64,000 bases of DNA from Bacteroidota bacterium (GTDB taxonomy: Bacteria > Bacteroidota > Bacteroidia > Bacteroidales > Lentimicrobiaceae): NCBI GenBank assembly GCA_009773455.1, contig WSXU01000009.1, forward strand, positions 147,229-211,228. The letters run 5' to 3'. Shown here one piece after another: positions 45,412 through 54,156 of the stretch. A program made the position numbers and the translations under genes. The notes under the pieces were generated by a model that had not been told where the DNA came from, did no database searches, and saw only the letters and a program-made list of their open reading frames with translations. How positions within the stretch are numbered: position 1 is the first letter of the stretch; each line of letters opens with the position of its first letter.

Positions 45412-45494
45412 AAGTTCAAAGTTCAAAGTTCAAAGCTCAAAGCTCAAAGCTCAAAGCTGCAGGTAACAGGATCAAAGTTCCAGATTAAAAGTGC
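45411..45494. repeat. Heptanucleotide tandem array (AAAGTTC/AAAGCTC)
   Basis: Directly after the hydG stop, bases fall into consecutive 7-mers: AAAGTTC three times, AAAGCTC three times, AAAGCTG, then CAGGTAA, CAGGATC, AAAGTTC, CAGATTA and AAAGTGC, twelve units in unbroken 7-bp register. It is noncoding. Confidence 0.85.
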
Positions 45495-45572
45495 CTGTTT
45501 GATTTTCACAGAGTTGTTGAGGAGATGCTGATTGAAGTCAAATAATATATTTTAAAAGATAAGTCCTGAAAA

Positions 45573-45830
45573 ATGAAAGAAACCAGAATTATCGGGCTGC
45601 TGATCAGAGACAGGATCAAGGAAGCCGGCCGCGTACAGTTAACGCTGACCAAATATGCCCATCTTATCAGGTCAAGGCTGGGTTTTCATGAACTGAATGC
45701 AAATACCTGCAGCCGGGCAGGGGTCATTATTCTGCAGTTATCGGGTAATACCGAGGAATGGACTGCTTTCGAGGCAGATATTTCAGAAATCGGCGGTGTT
45801 GAAATGCAGAAAATGTCGTTTATACTCTAA
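45573..45830 (+). CDS. TM1266-type iron-only hydrogenase system protein, copy 1
   Basis: An 85-residue ACT/NikR-like small protein of the family found with [FeFe]-hydrogenase maturation genes and named a putative regulator. It is recognised by ETRIIGLLIRDR at the start, IRSRLGFHEL in the middle and SRAGVIILQLSGNTEEW (family pattern GxIILxLxGxxxEW). It has no DNA-binding motif that I can see, so regulation is an old proposal, not a fact. It follows hydG after a repeat array and is 13 bp ahead of a second copy. Confidence 0.82.
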   Translation: MKETRIIGLLIRDRIKEAGRVQLTLTKYAHLIRSRLGFHELNANTCSRAGVIILQLSGNTEEWTAFEADISEIGGVEMQKMSFIL

Positions 45831-45843
45831 AAGTCAGAAAACA

Positions 45844-46113
45844 ATGGCCATCACAAGAATACTGGGAGTCAATGTAAGCAACCGGACTGAGGTTGCTGCA
45901 GAAGTTCAGAAGGTACTTACCCGCTACGGTTGCTCCATCCGCACACGGCTTGGAATCAACGACCTGGAAGAAGAAGGAATTCAGGGTGCCGGTGGATTGA
46001 TTATCCTTGAATTGTCAGGAGATGCGCTGGAATGGGAAAAGATGGAAACTGAACTCAGGAAAATCGATAGGATTGAAGTCAACAGGATGGATTTCAGGAG
46101 AGAAAACGTGTAG
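45844..46113 (+). CDS. TM1266-type iron-only hydrogenase system protein, copy 2
   Basis: The 89-residue second member of the pair: ITRILGVNVSNRTEVA, IRTRLGINDLEEEG and GAGGLIILELSGDALEWEKME match the same family but only moderately match copy 1. The ATG at 45844 is 13 bp after copy 1. Two diverged tandem copies suggest a heteromeric protein or division of work. The stop codon is followed at once by a GAATTAC heptamer repeat. Confidence 0.82.
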   Translation: MAITRILGVNVSNRTEVAAEVQKVLTRYGCSIRTRLGINDLEEEGIQGAGGLIILELSGDALEWEKMETELRKIDRIEVNRMDFRRENV

Positions 46114-46346
46114 GAATGACGAATTACGAATTACGCCCTTCGACAGGCTCAGGGTAAAAATGACGAATTACGCCTGCCCCGATGAAGCGCAGTGCAGGCG
46201 GGAAAGGACGAATTACGAATTACGAATTACTGGTTGGGAAAATCTGATTTAAAGCTGTTAACTCTTGGTTTTAGTTGTTAACTGCTTACTGCTTACTGCC
46301 AACTATCAGCTGCCTGCTGCCTGCTGCCTGCTGTTAATTGCCAACT
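46114..46346. repeat. Composite intergenic island of heptanucleotide repeats
   Basis: The 323-bp gap 46114-46436 is built from several short-repeat families: GAATGAC-GAATTAC-GAATTAC (46114-46134), AAATGAC-GAATTAC (46158-46171), GAATTAC three times (46210-46230), and ten units from 46277 to 46346 (GTTAACT, GCTTACT x2, GCCAACT, ATCAGCT, GCCTGCT x3, GTTAATT, GCCAACT). Between them lie CCCTTCGACAGGCTCAGGG and a CGCCTGC...GCAGGCG hairpin (46171-46200). All tandem parts keep a 7-bp period. Confidence 0.8.
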
Positions 46347-46436
46347 AAGATTACGAATGACAACTTGCCTCATGAGAACGGAGTGATAAAGAAGGTTTAC
46401 AATTTTCACTCAAAACTCATCACTCACAACTCCCTG

Positions 46437-47735
46437 TTACTTTTCCCTGATGATGGTAACAGCTCCGGTGTAGGTCCTGTTCCTGAAATAACCGTAAGTA
46501 TTCAGTTTATAGTAATAGGTACCATCGGGCAGGTTGTCGCCGTCCCAGTCGTTCTGGTAATTGCTGTCTTCAAATACCTTTCTTCCCCATCGGTCAAGTA
46601 CAAACAATTCCATCCTTTGATACTCATAGGTAACAGGCACATACTCACTTCCGGAAGATCCTGTGTTCGCCTTGGCAATCCTGAAAAACCCGTTCGGGTC
46701 GGTGGGTGGGGTAAAAACATTCGGAATGAAGAGTTTTACATCTGAAATAATAATTTTAACAATGATCAGTGTATCACATCCCTGGTTGTTGACGGCTTCG
46801 AGTTTGACTTCATAGAAATTCTTTGTTGAATCTGCATCAAAAGGGAATAACTTTAATTCATATTTGTGATTGGGGCTCCGTTCTCTTGATTTCGGAGACC
46901 CATCGCCAAAATCCCATTCCCAGCGGACAATATCAAGGTTTTCAGTAAACGAGAAATTAATCAACGGATTTTCAAGGTAAACTGTATCAGGCAATGTTTC
47001 AACCTCGATTTGTGTTGCCGGCAGTTCCGACACCACATAATTGGAATCGATCAGGCATCCGTTGGCATCGGTAATCTTCAGGTTATTGATGCCACCGCAG
47101 GCATTCTCTTTAACTCCGTTATCCCCGTTATTGGTCATTGGTCCTGCATTCCAGAGATATTCATAGGGCATCAGACCACCCGAAACGAAAGCAACTATGT
47201 TTGCTTCGCACTGACCTGCACAGGTCTTTCTGTTTTCCTCGATAATAACCGATAAAGCCGGATGAAAAGAGATTTCATCCCCAGTATAGGTTGAAATCAA
47301 TGATGTTCCATCGGATTTGCGGTAATAACAAGTGGCATCATCCCAGCCAATTAAACCGGCTTCTATGCCTGTGGTGAAAGTTAGACTCAGCAGGGTTCCG
47401 TCGGAGATACTTATCGGAGCTTCGGAGTGCCAGATTATTCTCACGGTAGTATCCACCTGGTTCACAGTAAGGAATCCCGACTGTAATTGTCCGTTGATTT
47501 GCCCGAAACCTTCGTAGGTCAGCGTTTGAGCAGGATAAGTCAGGGTGAGTGAAATAGAATCAATATCCTGAAGACCTGTTACCAACAGAGGTGTGGTGAA
47601 TTCGCTGTAGGGACACAAAATGCCACCCTGTACACCGGTGGTAGCATCCTGGGCCCGGGCTGTTTGTCCAAAAAAAGCAACAATAAACAGTGATATCAGA
47701 TAAACGGGAAATGTTTTTGCGAAACGCTTCATCAT
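46437..47735 (-). CDS. Secreted protein with gliding-motility-type (CHU_C) C-terminal sorting domain
   Basis: A 432-residue exported protein. It has a signal peptide (residues 1-28, ending ARAQ), a cohesin-like beta domain (LLVTGLQDIDSISLTLTYP ...), a SprB-like repeat (AFVSGGLMPYEYLWNAGPM; ITDANGCLID), a PKD-type domain (WEWDFGDGSPKSRERSPNHKYE, first part) and the C-terminal domain VFTPPTDPNGFF ... LFVLDRWGRKVFED ... WDGDNLPDGTYYYKL used by type IX secretion (type B). It is likely attached to the cell surface and may bind polysaccharide or protein partners; the ligand is unknown. It stands alone on the minus strand. Confidence 0.9.
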   Translation of the reverse strand: MMKRFAKTFPVYLISLFIVAFFGQTARAQDATTGVQGGILCPYSEFTTPLLVTGLQDIDSISLTLTYPAQTLTYEGFGQINGQLQSGFLTVNQVDTTVRIIWHSEAPISISDGTLLSLTFTTGIEAGLIGWDDATCYYRKSDGTSLISTYTGDEISFHPALSVIIEENRKTCAGQCEANIVAFVSGGLMPYEYLWNAGPMTNNGDNGVKENACGGINNLKITDANGCLIDSNYVVSELPATQIEVETLPDTVYLENPLINFSFTENLDIVRWEWDFGDGSPKSRERSPNHKYELKLFPFDADSTKNFYEVKLEAVNNQGCDTLIIVKIIISDVKLFIPNVFTPPTDPNGFFRIAKANTGSSGSEYVPVTYEYQRMELFVLDRWGRKVFEDSNYQNDWDGDNLPDGTYYYKLNTYGYFRNRTYTGAVTIIREK

Positions 47736-47874
47736 ACCTGGAAGGTAACTTTAGAACAACACAAACCGGTTGCAGGTGACTAAAATAAAAGGGCTAAATT
47801 ACAGATTTTTATCCTTTCAACAGCCTGATAACGCAAAAAGAGGGATTTTCGTGTGAAGCAGGAACAAATGAAAC

Positions 47875-48252
47875 TTAAAAATATCCACCCGACAGCATAA
47901 GCAGGGTACATTTGCTTTCAACCTTGATTTCAAGTTCCCTGGCTTTGTCGGCAAACTCCTGGTTCCAGGTGCCCGGGTTGAAAATAATCCGCCTCGGCCT
48001 GATCACATCAAGGATATAACTTACATATTGCTCCTGATTCTGGGGGCCGATGTACATGGTAACCGTGTGAACATCATCAACAACCGGAAAACCCTTCTGA
48101 ATCTGAACACCGGCAACCTCGCCCTCCCTCAGTCCAATGGCAACAACCGGATAATGATACAACACCAGGTCGTTGATGCAAATGTTGGAATACCGGTCAG
48201 GGTTTGCACTGGCACCGAGAACCATGGTTTTTTTATGCGTATGCTCTGACAT
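47875..48252 (-). CDS. CoA-binding domain protein (YccU-like)
   Basis: A 125-residue Rossmann protein of the CoA_binding_2 family: TMVLGASANPDRYSN at the nucleotide loop, VVAIGLREGEVAGVQI, DVHTVTMYIGPQNQ and IIFNPGTWNQE. Proteins of this family bind CoA or acetyl-CoA in crystal structures, but their cellular role is not settled. It is 77 bp upstream (in leftward direction: downstream) of the pyrophosphatase gene on the same strand and may be in the same transcript. Confidence 0.85.
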   Translation of the reverse strand: MSEHTHKKTMVLGASANPDRYSNICINDLVLYHYPVVAIGLREGEVAGVQIQKGFPVVDDVHTVTMYIGPQNQEQYVSYILDVIRPRRIIFNPGTWNQEFADKARELEIKVESKCTLLMLSGGYF

Positions 48253-48328
48253 TTGCCTGAGGTTGATTGTGCAAAGTTATCATAAGCCCGGAAATCGTAA
48301 CCTTTCTGCCAAACAGGAAAAACCGGCA

Positions 48329-49000
48329 CTATACTTCCGACAGCAGTATGTCAAGATTTTCGAATTTTTGCCGGTAGTCTTCCATTGACGCCTTGATTAC
48401 AAGGTAGGCTTCATCTGGTCCGTAGGTATGGGTGATTTCACAATCGCGCTGATTGCCGGGAAGATCCTTATAGGTCAGGAAATAGTGTTTCAGCCGGTTA
48501 ACAATCAGTGGCGGAAGTTGCTGAAAATCAGTGTAATCTCCATATACAGCATCATTTTTAAGAACAGCGATAATTTTATCATCGGCCTGGTTTCCGTCAA
48601 TCATCCTGAAACCACCAATGGGTATGGCCTGAACAAGGATATCACCGTGTGAAATGCTCTTCTCAGCAAGTATACACACATCGAGCGGATCGCCGTCACC
48701 AATGATTTCTTCCTTGCCCGATTTGCTTGCCGCAAAATCGGCTACTTTCTTACCGCAAAGTGTCTGGGGAACAAATCCATACAGGGCCGGAAGCACATTT
48801 GAATATTTCTGAGGACGGTCTATCTTAAGATATCCGGAAACCTTATCCACTTCATACTTAACTGTATCTGTGGTCACCATCTCTACATAGCAGGTTATAA
48901 TCTGCGGGGCATCGGAACCAATCTCAACCCCATGCCATGGATGTGATTTATACCTTAATCCCATCAGCCTTCCAATGGGATCCATGAGTCTGTTTGCCAT
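48329..49000 (-). CDS. ppa: Inorganic pyrophosphatase (family I)
   Basis: Hydrolyses pyrophosphate from biosynthesis. The 223-residue protein has the family I active site: EVDKVSGYLKIDRP, LPALYGFVPQT and the metal motif GDGDPLDVCIL, then RMIDGNQADDKIIAV and a Lys/Tyr-rich C-terminal helix. The frame extends to 49039, but ATG 49000 (MANRLMDPIGRLMGL) is a more natural start. An N-terminal extension relative to the short E. coli enzyme is normal in Bacteroidota. It diverges from clpB. Confidence 0.93.
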   Translation of the reverse strand: MANRLMDPIGRLMGLRYKSHPWHGVEIGSDAPQIITCYVEMVTTDTVKYEVDKVSGYLKIDRPQKYSNVLPALYGFVPQTLCGKKVADFAASKSGKEEIIGDGDPLDVCILAEKSISHGDILVQAIPIGGFRMIDGNQADDKIIAVLKNDAVYGDYTDFQQLPPLIVNRLKHYFLTYKDLPGNQRDCEITHTYGPDEAYLVIKASMEDYRQKFENLDILLSEV

Positions 49001-49096
49001 AAATTTCAATTGTTTTATTATGAATAGCCACGAAGGCACAAAGGTAACAGGCTTTCAGTATATTTCCCGAAGATTTATATAAAAAGACCAGGTCAG

Positions 49097-49165
49097 ATTG
49101 TCATAATGGCAATTTTTATATATGTCATATTGACAGATATTTTTAATTTTAACCTGCTGGCAGGT
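49097..49165 (+). promoter_or_regulatory. Three inverted repeats upstream of clpB
   Basis: ATTGTCATAATGGCAAT (49097-49113, one mismatch), TGTCATATTGACA (49123-49135, perfect arms with 3-base spacer) and ACCTGCTGGCAGGT (49152-49165, perfect arms with 2-base spacer) follow one another in 70 bp. The first two share TGTCATA and are 24 bp apart centre to centre, which suggests binding of one dimeric regulator on two sites; the third may form a leader hairpin. No CIRCE element is present. Confidence 0.5.
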
Positions 49166-49216
49166 CTTTTGATGATCTCCTGATTACATCCAATTCACCT
49201 GATAAAAGGAGATAAC

Positions 49217-51823
49217 ATGAATCAGAATAATTTCACCATCAAAGCGCAACAGGTCATACAGCAGGCACAGGAAAACGCACTCGCGTTGAACCACCAGGCT
49301 GTGGAACCTGTCCATATATTGAAGAGCCTGCTTTCGACCGATGAGAATGCCGGGGCTTTCCTGCTCAGGAAATCGGGCATTGACCCTTCCCTTATTGAAA
49401 ATATTCTCAATGCAGAACTCAAATCGCTGCCTGTAGTTACAGGGGGCGAGCAGTATTTCAGCAATCAGTCATCAAAAGTATTTCAGACTGCTTCAGCTTT
49501 CGCCAAAGACTATGGCGATGAATATGTTACAGCCGAGCATCTGCTTTACGGCCTGCTTGTTTCAGGCGGAAGAGCCTCTGAAATCCTGAAGAATGCGGGT
49601 CTTACCGAGAAGGACCTGAAATCCTCCATTAAGGAGATGAGAAAGGGAGCAAAAGCAACAACAGCCAGTTCCGATGAAACCTGGAATGCCCTGAACCGCT
49701 ATGCCCGTAACCTGAACGAGCTTGCCAGGACAGGCAAACTCGATCCTGTGATCGGCCGCGACGAGGAAATCAGGCGGGTACTGCAGATATTGACCCGCAG
49801 AACAAAAAACAATCCCATCCTCATCGGGGAACCCGGTGTCGGAAAAACAGCCATCGCTGAAGGGCTGGCACACCGTGTCATCAACGGTGATGTGCCTGAG
49901 AACCTGAAATCAAAGCAGATTTTTTCACTTGATATGGGGGCATTGATAGCCGGTGCAAAATACAAGGGTGAATTTGAAGAACGGTTGAAAAGTGTAATCC
50001 GTGAAGTCATAGAATCGGATGGCGATGTGGTGCTTTTTATCGATGAAATCCATACCCTGGTGGGTGCCGGTGGTGGCGAAGGTGCCATGGATGCGGCCAA
50101 CATCCTTAAACCAGCCCTTGCCCGCGGAGAGTTAAGAGCCATCGGGGCTACCACACTGAAGGAATACCAGAAATATTTTGAAAAAGACAAAGCCCTTGAA
50201 CGCAGGTTTCAGATCGTGATGATTGATGAACCCGACACCCTGAGTGCCATATCCATCCTCCGTGGATTGAAGGAACGATATGAAACCCACCACCAGGTGA
50301 GGATCAAGGACGATGCCATCATTGCAGCCGTTGAACTTTCGCAGCGTTACATCAGCGACCGTTTCCTTCCCGACAAGGCCATCGACCTTATTGATGAAGC
50401 CGCATCAAAACTCAGACTGGAAATCAATTCGGTCCCCGAGGAACTGGACGAAGTTGAACGTCGCATCAAACAGCTTGAAATTGAAAAAGCTGCCATCAAA
50501 CGTGAAGGGGATAACAACAGAATCAAAGGCATAACTGAAGACCTGGCCAACCTCACCGAAGAACGAAATACCCTGAAGGCCAAATGGAAAGCCGAAAAAG
50601 ACCTTGTCGACGGCATTCAGCAAAGTAAAAACGACATCGAACACTATAAACTGGAAGCAGAGAAAGCCGAGCGGGAAGGGGACTATGGTAAGGTGGCCGA
50701 AATCAGGTACGGCCGTATCAGAAACTCTGAAGAGAAACTTGCTTCCCTGAAGGACAAATTGAACCAATTGCAGTCAAATTCGGCACTGATCAAAGAAGAG
50801 GTAGGGGCTGAAGAGATCGCTGAAATCGTTTCCCGCTGGACCGGTATCCCGGTTAGCAGGATGTTGCAGAGTGAACGCGAGAAGTTACTTCACCTTGAAG
50901 ATGAGCTGCACAAGCGGGTTGTTGGCCAGGATGAAGCCATCGAAGCCATTTCCGACGCCATACGCCGAAGCCGGGCAGGATTGCAGGATGGTAAAAGACC
51001 CATCGGATCGTTTATTTTCCTCGGCACCACCGGGGTTGGAAAGACCGAACTGGCCAAAGCGCTGGCCGAATTTCTGTTCGATGACGAAAATGCCCTGGTC
51101 AGGATTGATATGTCGGAATACCAGGAACGCCATGCCGTTTCAAGGCTGATCGGCGCCCCTCCTGGCTATGTGGGCTACGATGAAGGCGGACAGCTGACCG
51201 AGAAAGTCAGACGGAAACCCTATTCGGTTGTTTTGCTCGATGAAATTGAAAAAGCGCACCCCGATGTATTCAACATCCTGCTGCAGGTGCTTGATGACGG
51301 GCGGCTGACCGATAACAAAGGACGTACCGCCGATTTTAGGAACACCATCATTATCATGACCTCCAACCTGGGCTCGCAGATCATCAGTGAACGACTTTCG
51401 GGCATGACAGAAAAGAACCGCGATTCTGTTTTTGAAGTTACCCGCAAAGAGGTTATGGCATTGCTAAAACAAACCATCCGTCCTGAATTTCTGAACAGGA
51501 TCGATGAGCTGATCATGTTCAAACCATTGACTGAATCGGAAATCATTCAGATTGTAAGATTGCAGCTGGATCATCTGGCCAGCATGCTGCAGACCAATGA
51601 TATTAAAATCACCATGACAGATCAGGCCATTGAACTGATCGCTGCCGAAGGATTCGATCCTCAGTATGGCGCACGTCCCGTTAAGAGGGTGATTCAGCGC
51701 AAGGTGCTGAATGTGTTGTCGAAGAAGATTCTTTCCGGAGAAGTAAGCAAAGCTTCAGTGATTCTTTTGGACGCGGATAATGGTGAACTGGTTTTCAGGA
51801 ATTCGGAAAATTTGAGAATTTGA
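49217..51823 (+). CDS. clpB: ATP-dependent disaggregase ClpB
   Basis: A ring-forming AAA+ chaperone that works with DnaK to rescue aggregated protein. The 868 residues show the N domain (1-145), NBD1 with Walker A GEPGVGKTAIAEGL and Walker B VLFIDEIH, the coiled-coil M domain (about 400-530, rich in Glu/Lys), NBD2 with GTTGVGKTELAKAL and VVLLDEIEKAHP, and the C-terminal domain. The M domain distinguishes it from ClpA/ClpC. It has an exceptional Shine-Dalgarno (AAAGGAG, 6 bp before ATG) and palindromes upstream, suggesting stress regulation. It ends convergent to dnaX. Confidence 0.97.
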   Translation: MNQNNFTIKAQQVIQQAQENALALNHQAVEPVHILKSLLSTDENAGAFLLRKSGIDPSLIENILNAELKSLPVVTGGEQYFSNQSSKVFQTASAFAKDYGDEYVTAEHLLYGLLVSGGRASEILKNAGLTEKDLKSSIKEMRKGAKATTASSDETWNALNRYARNLNELARTGKLDPVIGRDEEIRRVLQILTRRTKNNPILIGEPGVGKTAIAEGLAHRVINGDVPENLKSKQIFSLDMGALIAGAKYKGEFEERLKSVIREVIESDGDVVLFIDEIHTLVGAGGGEGAMDAANILKPALARGELRAIGATTLKEYQKYFEKDKALERRFQIVMIDEPDTLSAISILRGLKERYETHHQVRIKDDAIIAAVELSQRYISDRFLPDKAIDLIDEAASKLRLEINSVPEELDEVERRIKQLEIEKAAIKREGDNNRIKGITEDLANLTEERNTLKAKWKAEKDLVDGIQQSKNDIEHYKLEAEKAEREGDYGKVAEIRYGRIRNSEEKLASLKDKLNQLQSNSALIKEEVGAEEIAEIVSRWTGIPVSRMLQSEREKLLHLEDELHKRVVGQDEAIEAISDAIRRSRAGLQDGKRPIGSFIFLGTTGVGKTELAKALAEFLFDDENALVRIDMSEYQERHAVSRLIGAPPGYVGYDEGGQLTEKVRRKPYSVVLLDEIEKAHPDVFNILLQVLDDGRLTDNKGRTADFRNTIIIMTSNLGSQIISERLSGMTEKNRDSVFEVTRKEVMALLKQTIRPEFLNRIDELIMFKPLTESEIIQIVRLQLDHLASMLQTNDIKITMTDQAIELIAAEGFDPQYGARPVKRVIQRKVLNVLSKKILSGEVSKASVILLDADNGELVFRNSENLRI

Positions 51824-51925
51824 GAATTGGAAAATTCATGGATTGAAACTTACCAATAGCCATCATGATTGGAAATTGAAAATCCAAAATCCTACCACCT
51901 CTGACGATGCAGGCGAAATCTGAAT

Positions 51926-53725
51926 TTACATCTCAATATCCAGGTTCAACTGATCTTTCAGTTTGCGGATATCCGGGGCATTGCGGGCGATGGCTTCGAA
52001 TTTCTCGGTGTCGGTATAAGGCCGGCGCTCTTCAACCGGCTTATCAGTAACAACTGTTTCGATGGATACTGAAGTATTACTGAGTTTCGAACGAAGGAAC
52101 TTTACTATCTCCGGCCGGTTGTTGAACACCTCCCCTTCCTGTATTTTATTGTCTACTGTGATAACAATCCTGTTGTCGTCGTGCAACACGGGCACCCTGC
52201 AGGTAAGGGTGGTATAAAGATTGGGCAGTTTCTGCGCAACTACACCGGCCATTTCTGTCCAGACCCTTTCGAGATCGGCCTGGGTAAAGACTTCACTCAT
52301 GACAGGCATTTCTGTTTCAACGATTTCAGCACCGGCAGCCGGTTCAGTCACAAGATTCTTCGAACCCGGATTCATCAGGTTGCCTATGTTCATTCCCGAA
52401 TAGCTCTGGGTGGGTGTATTTTTCGGCTGACTTGCAGCCTGTGGATTTACCGGTGATGGCTTAATCTCAGCCTTCTCCGCCTGAGGCGATACGACAGGAG
52501 CAGGAATTTCGGGTCTGATTTCCGCCAACGGTTTATCAACAGGTGCAACAGGTGTAACCGGTTTTTGTACCGGTGCGGCCTGACGGGTGATTTCAGGACC
52601 CGGCGCAGCCTTTATCATGGAAGGTGCCTCCGGATTGGCAAGCATACACAATTGCATCAGCGCGATTTCAAGATGAAGCCGCTTGTTGTTGCTGATACGG
52701 TAATTGATATCATAATCGTTACAGGTATCAAGGGCTTTCAGCAAAAAACCGGGATTGCACCTTGAAGCCTGTTGCAGGTAAAGGTTACGTATGTTCGCAC
52801 TGGTGTCGAGCAGTTTCACCGTTTCCTTATCCTGGCTGACAAGCAGGTCGCGCAGGTGCTGACCCAACCCTGTAATCAGGTACTGACCTTCAAAACCATT
52901 GTCGATAATTTCGTTCAGTGTAAGCAACGTTGTGCTGATGTCCCCTGCCAGGATTGAATCCGTAATTTTGAAGTAGTAATCATGATCCAGTACATTCAGG
53001 TTCTCGATGACCTGCTTGTAGGTAAGCGAATTGCCGGCAAAACTGACCAGCTGGTCGAACATCGAGAGGGCATCTCGGAGCGCGCCATCGGCCTTCTGGG
53101 CAATCACATGAAGCGCATCCGGTTCGGCTTCAATCTGCTCACTTCTTGCAACAAAAGCCAGGTGGGTGGCGATGTCTTCAACGCCGATTCTCCGGAAATC
53201 GAAAATCTGACAACGCGAAAGGATTGTAGGCATGATCTTGTGCTTCTCGGTGGTAGCCAGGATAAACTTGGCATAGGCCGGGGGCTCTTCAAGCGTTTTC
53301 AGAAAGGCATTGAAAGCAGCCTGCGAGAGCATATGGACCTCATCGATGATATAGACCTTATAACGACCTGCCTGCGGAGGAATCCTGACCTGATCAACCA
53401 GGTTCCTGATATCGTCAACTGAGTTGTTCGAAGCCGCATCCAGTTCATAAATATTGAACGATGATGATTTTGCAAAGGAAACACAGGAAGGACAGCTATT
53501 ACAGGCCTCCCCTTCAGGTGTAAGACTCTCGCAGTTGATGGTCTTGGCCATGATGCGGGCACAGGTGGTTTTACCAACACCCCTTGGGCCCGTAAACAGG
53601 AAAGCCTGGGCAATCTGTTGATTGCGGATGGCATTTTTAAGGGTGTTGGTAATAGAATCCTGCCCGACTACCGTTGCGAACGATGCCGGTCGGTATTTCC
53701 GCGCCGATACAATAAAACTGTCCAT
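51926..53725 (-). CDS. dnaX: DNA polymerase III subunit gamma/tau
   Basis: Clamp-loader ATPase of the replisome. The 599-residue chain has the AAA+ core with Walker A GPRGVGKTTCARIMA, the zinc-binding cysteines (CNSCPSC), Walker B IIDEVHMLS, and the sensor region ILSRCQIFDFRR; domain III follows. Residues about 370-460 form a Pro/Ala/Glu-rich linker, and the C-terminal region (QADLERVWTEMAGVVAQKL) would be the tau part. No obvious programmed-frameshift A-run was seen, so it probably makes one product. Confidence 0.95.
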   Translation of the reverse strand: MDSFIVSARKYRPASFATVVGQDSITNTLKNAIRNQQIAQAFLFTGPRGVGKTTCARIMAKTINCESLTPEGEACNSCPSCVSFAKSSSFNIYELDAASNNSVDDIRNLVDQVRIPPQAGRYKVYIIDEVHMLSQAAFNAFLKTLEEPPAYAKFILATTEKHKIMPTILSRCQIFDFRRIGVEDIATHLAFVARSEQIEAEPDALHVIAQKADGALRDALSMFDQLVSFAGNSLTYKQVIENLNVLDHDYYFKITDSILAGDISTTLLTLNEIIDNGFEGQYLITGLGQHLRDLLVSQDKETVKLLDTSANIRNLYLQQASRCNPGFLLKALDTCNDYDINYRISNNKRLHLEIALMQLCMLANPEAPSMIKAAPGPEITRQAAPVQKPVTPVAPVDKPLAEIRPEIPAPVVSPQAEKAEIKPSPVNPQAASQPKNTPTQSYSGMNIGNLMNPGSKNLVTEPAAGAEIVETEMPVMSEVFTQADLERVWTEMAGVVAQKLPNLYTTLTCRVPVLHDDNRIVITVDNKIQEGEVFNNRPEIVKFLRSKLSNTSVSIETVVTDKPVEERRPYTDTEKFEAIARNAPDIRKLKDQLNLDIEM

Positions 53726-53895
53726 GCTGTGCTGTCTGTTTTTGGGAGGTCAAACTTACTGAAAAAACGGTTAAGACCGATGAGCCGAGAGAAAATTAAG
53801 GATGGCCCGGAATACCAGGTTTCGGAAGCACACATCTGCCCGTTTGCTTGACCTATTCAGGGAGACTGGAAGCACGTAACCGAAGATGCGCGCCA

Positions 53896-53975
53896 ACGTC
53901 CCACTTCAAACTTCCAACGTTTAACCTCCAACGAAAAACTTTTAACCCCGAACGTCCAACCTCAAACGTCAAACG
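53896..53975. repeat. Heptanucleotide tandem array (consensus ACGTCCA)
   Basis: Eleven consecutive 7-mers, all beginning with AC: ACGTCCC, ACTTCAA, ACTTCCA, ACGTTTA, ACCTCCA, ACGAAAA, ACTTTTA, ACCCCGA, ACGTCCA, ACCTCAA, ACGTCAA, and a final ACG. It lies in the 431-bp gap 53726-54156 between the dnaX start and the next gene. TATCTTTG at 54021-54028 is a possible -7 element of that gene. Confidence 0.85.
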
Positions 53976-54156
53976 AGTGTATACATATCGAATTATTTAC
54001 ATCCGATCTGTAATTTGTTGTATCTTTGTAACTGAATTCAAAGGGATGTAATTCAGGATTGTTGCGCTGCTCTTTTCAATTGCCGGTTCCGGCATTTAAC
54101 AGGGTTATCCGGCACTCCATCGGTTTCCTGTTTTTTTTATTCTAAGAACACTCACA

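Noticed and set aside
49040..49216. CIRCE heat-shock operator before clpB
   Set aside because: The 9-bp CIRCE arms with 9-bp spacing are absent; the palindromes seen are different.
51800..51860. AATTTGAG repeats at the clpB stop codon as another heptamer array
   Set aside because: The period is 8 and only about two and a half units exist, partly coding for the ClpB C-terminus.
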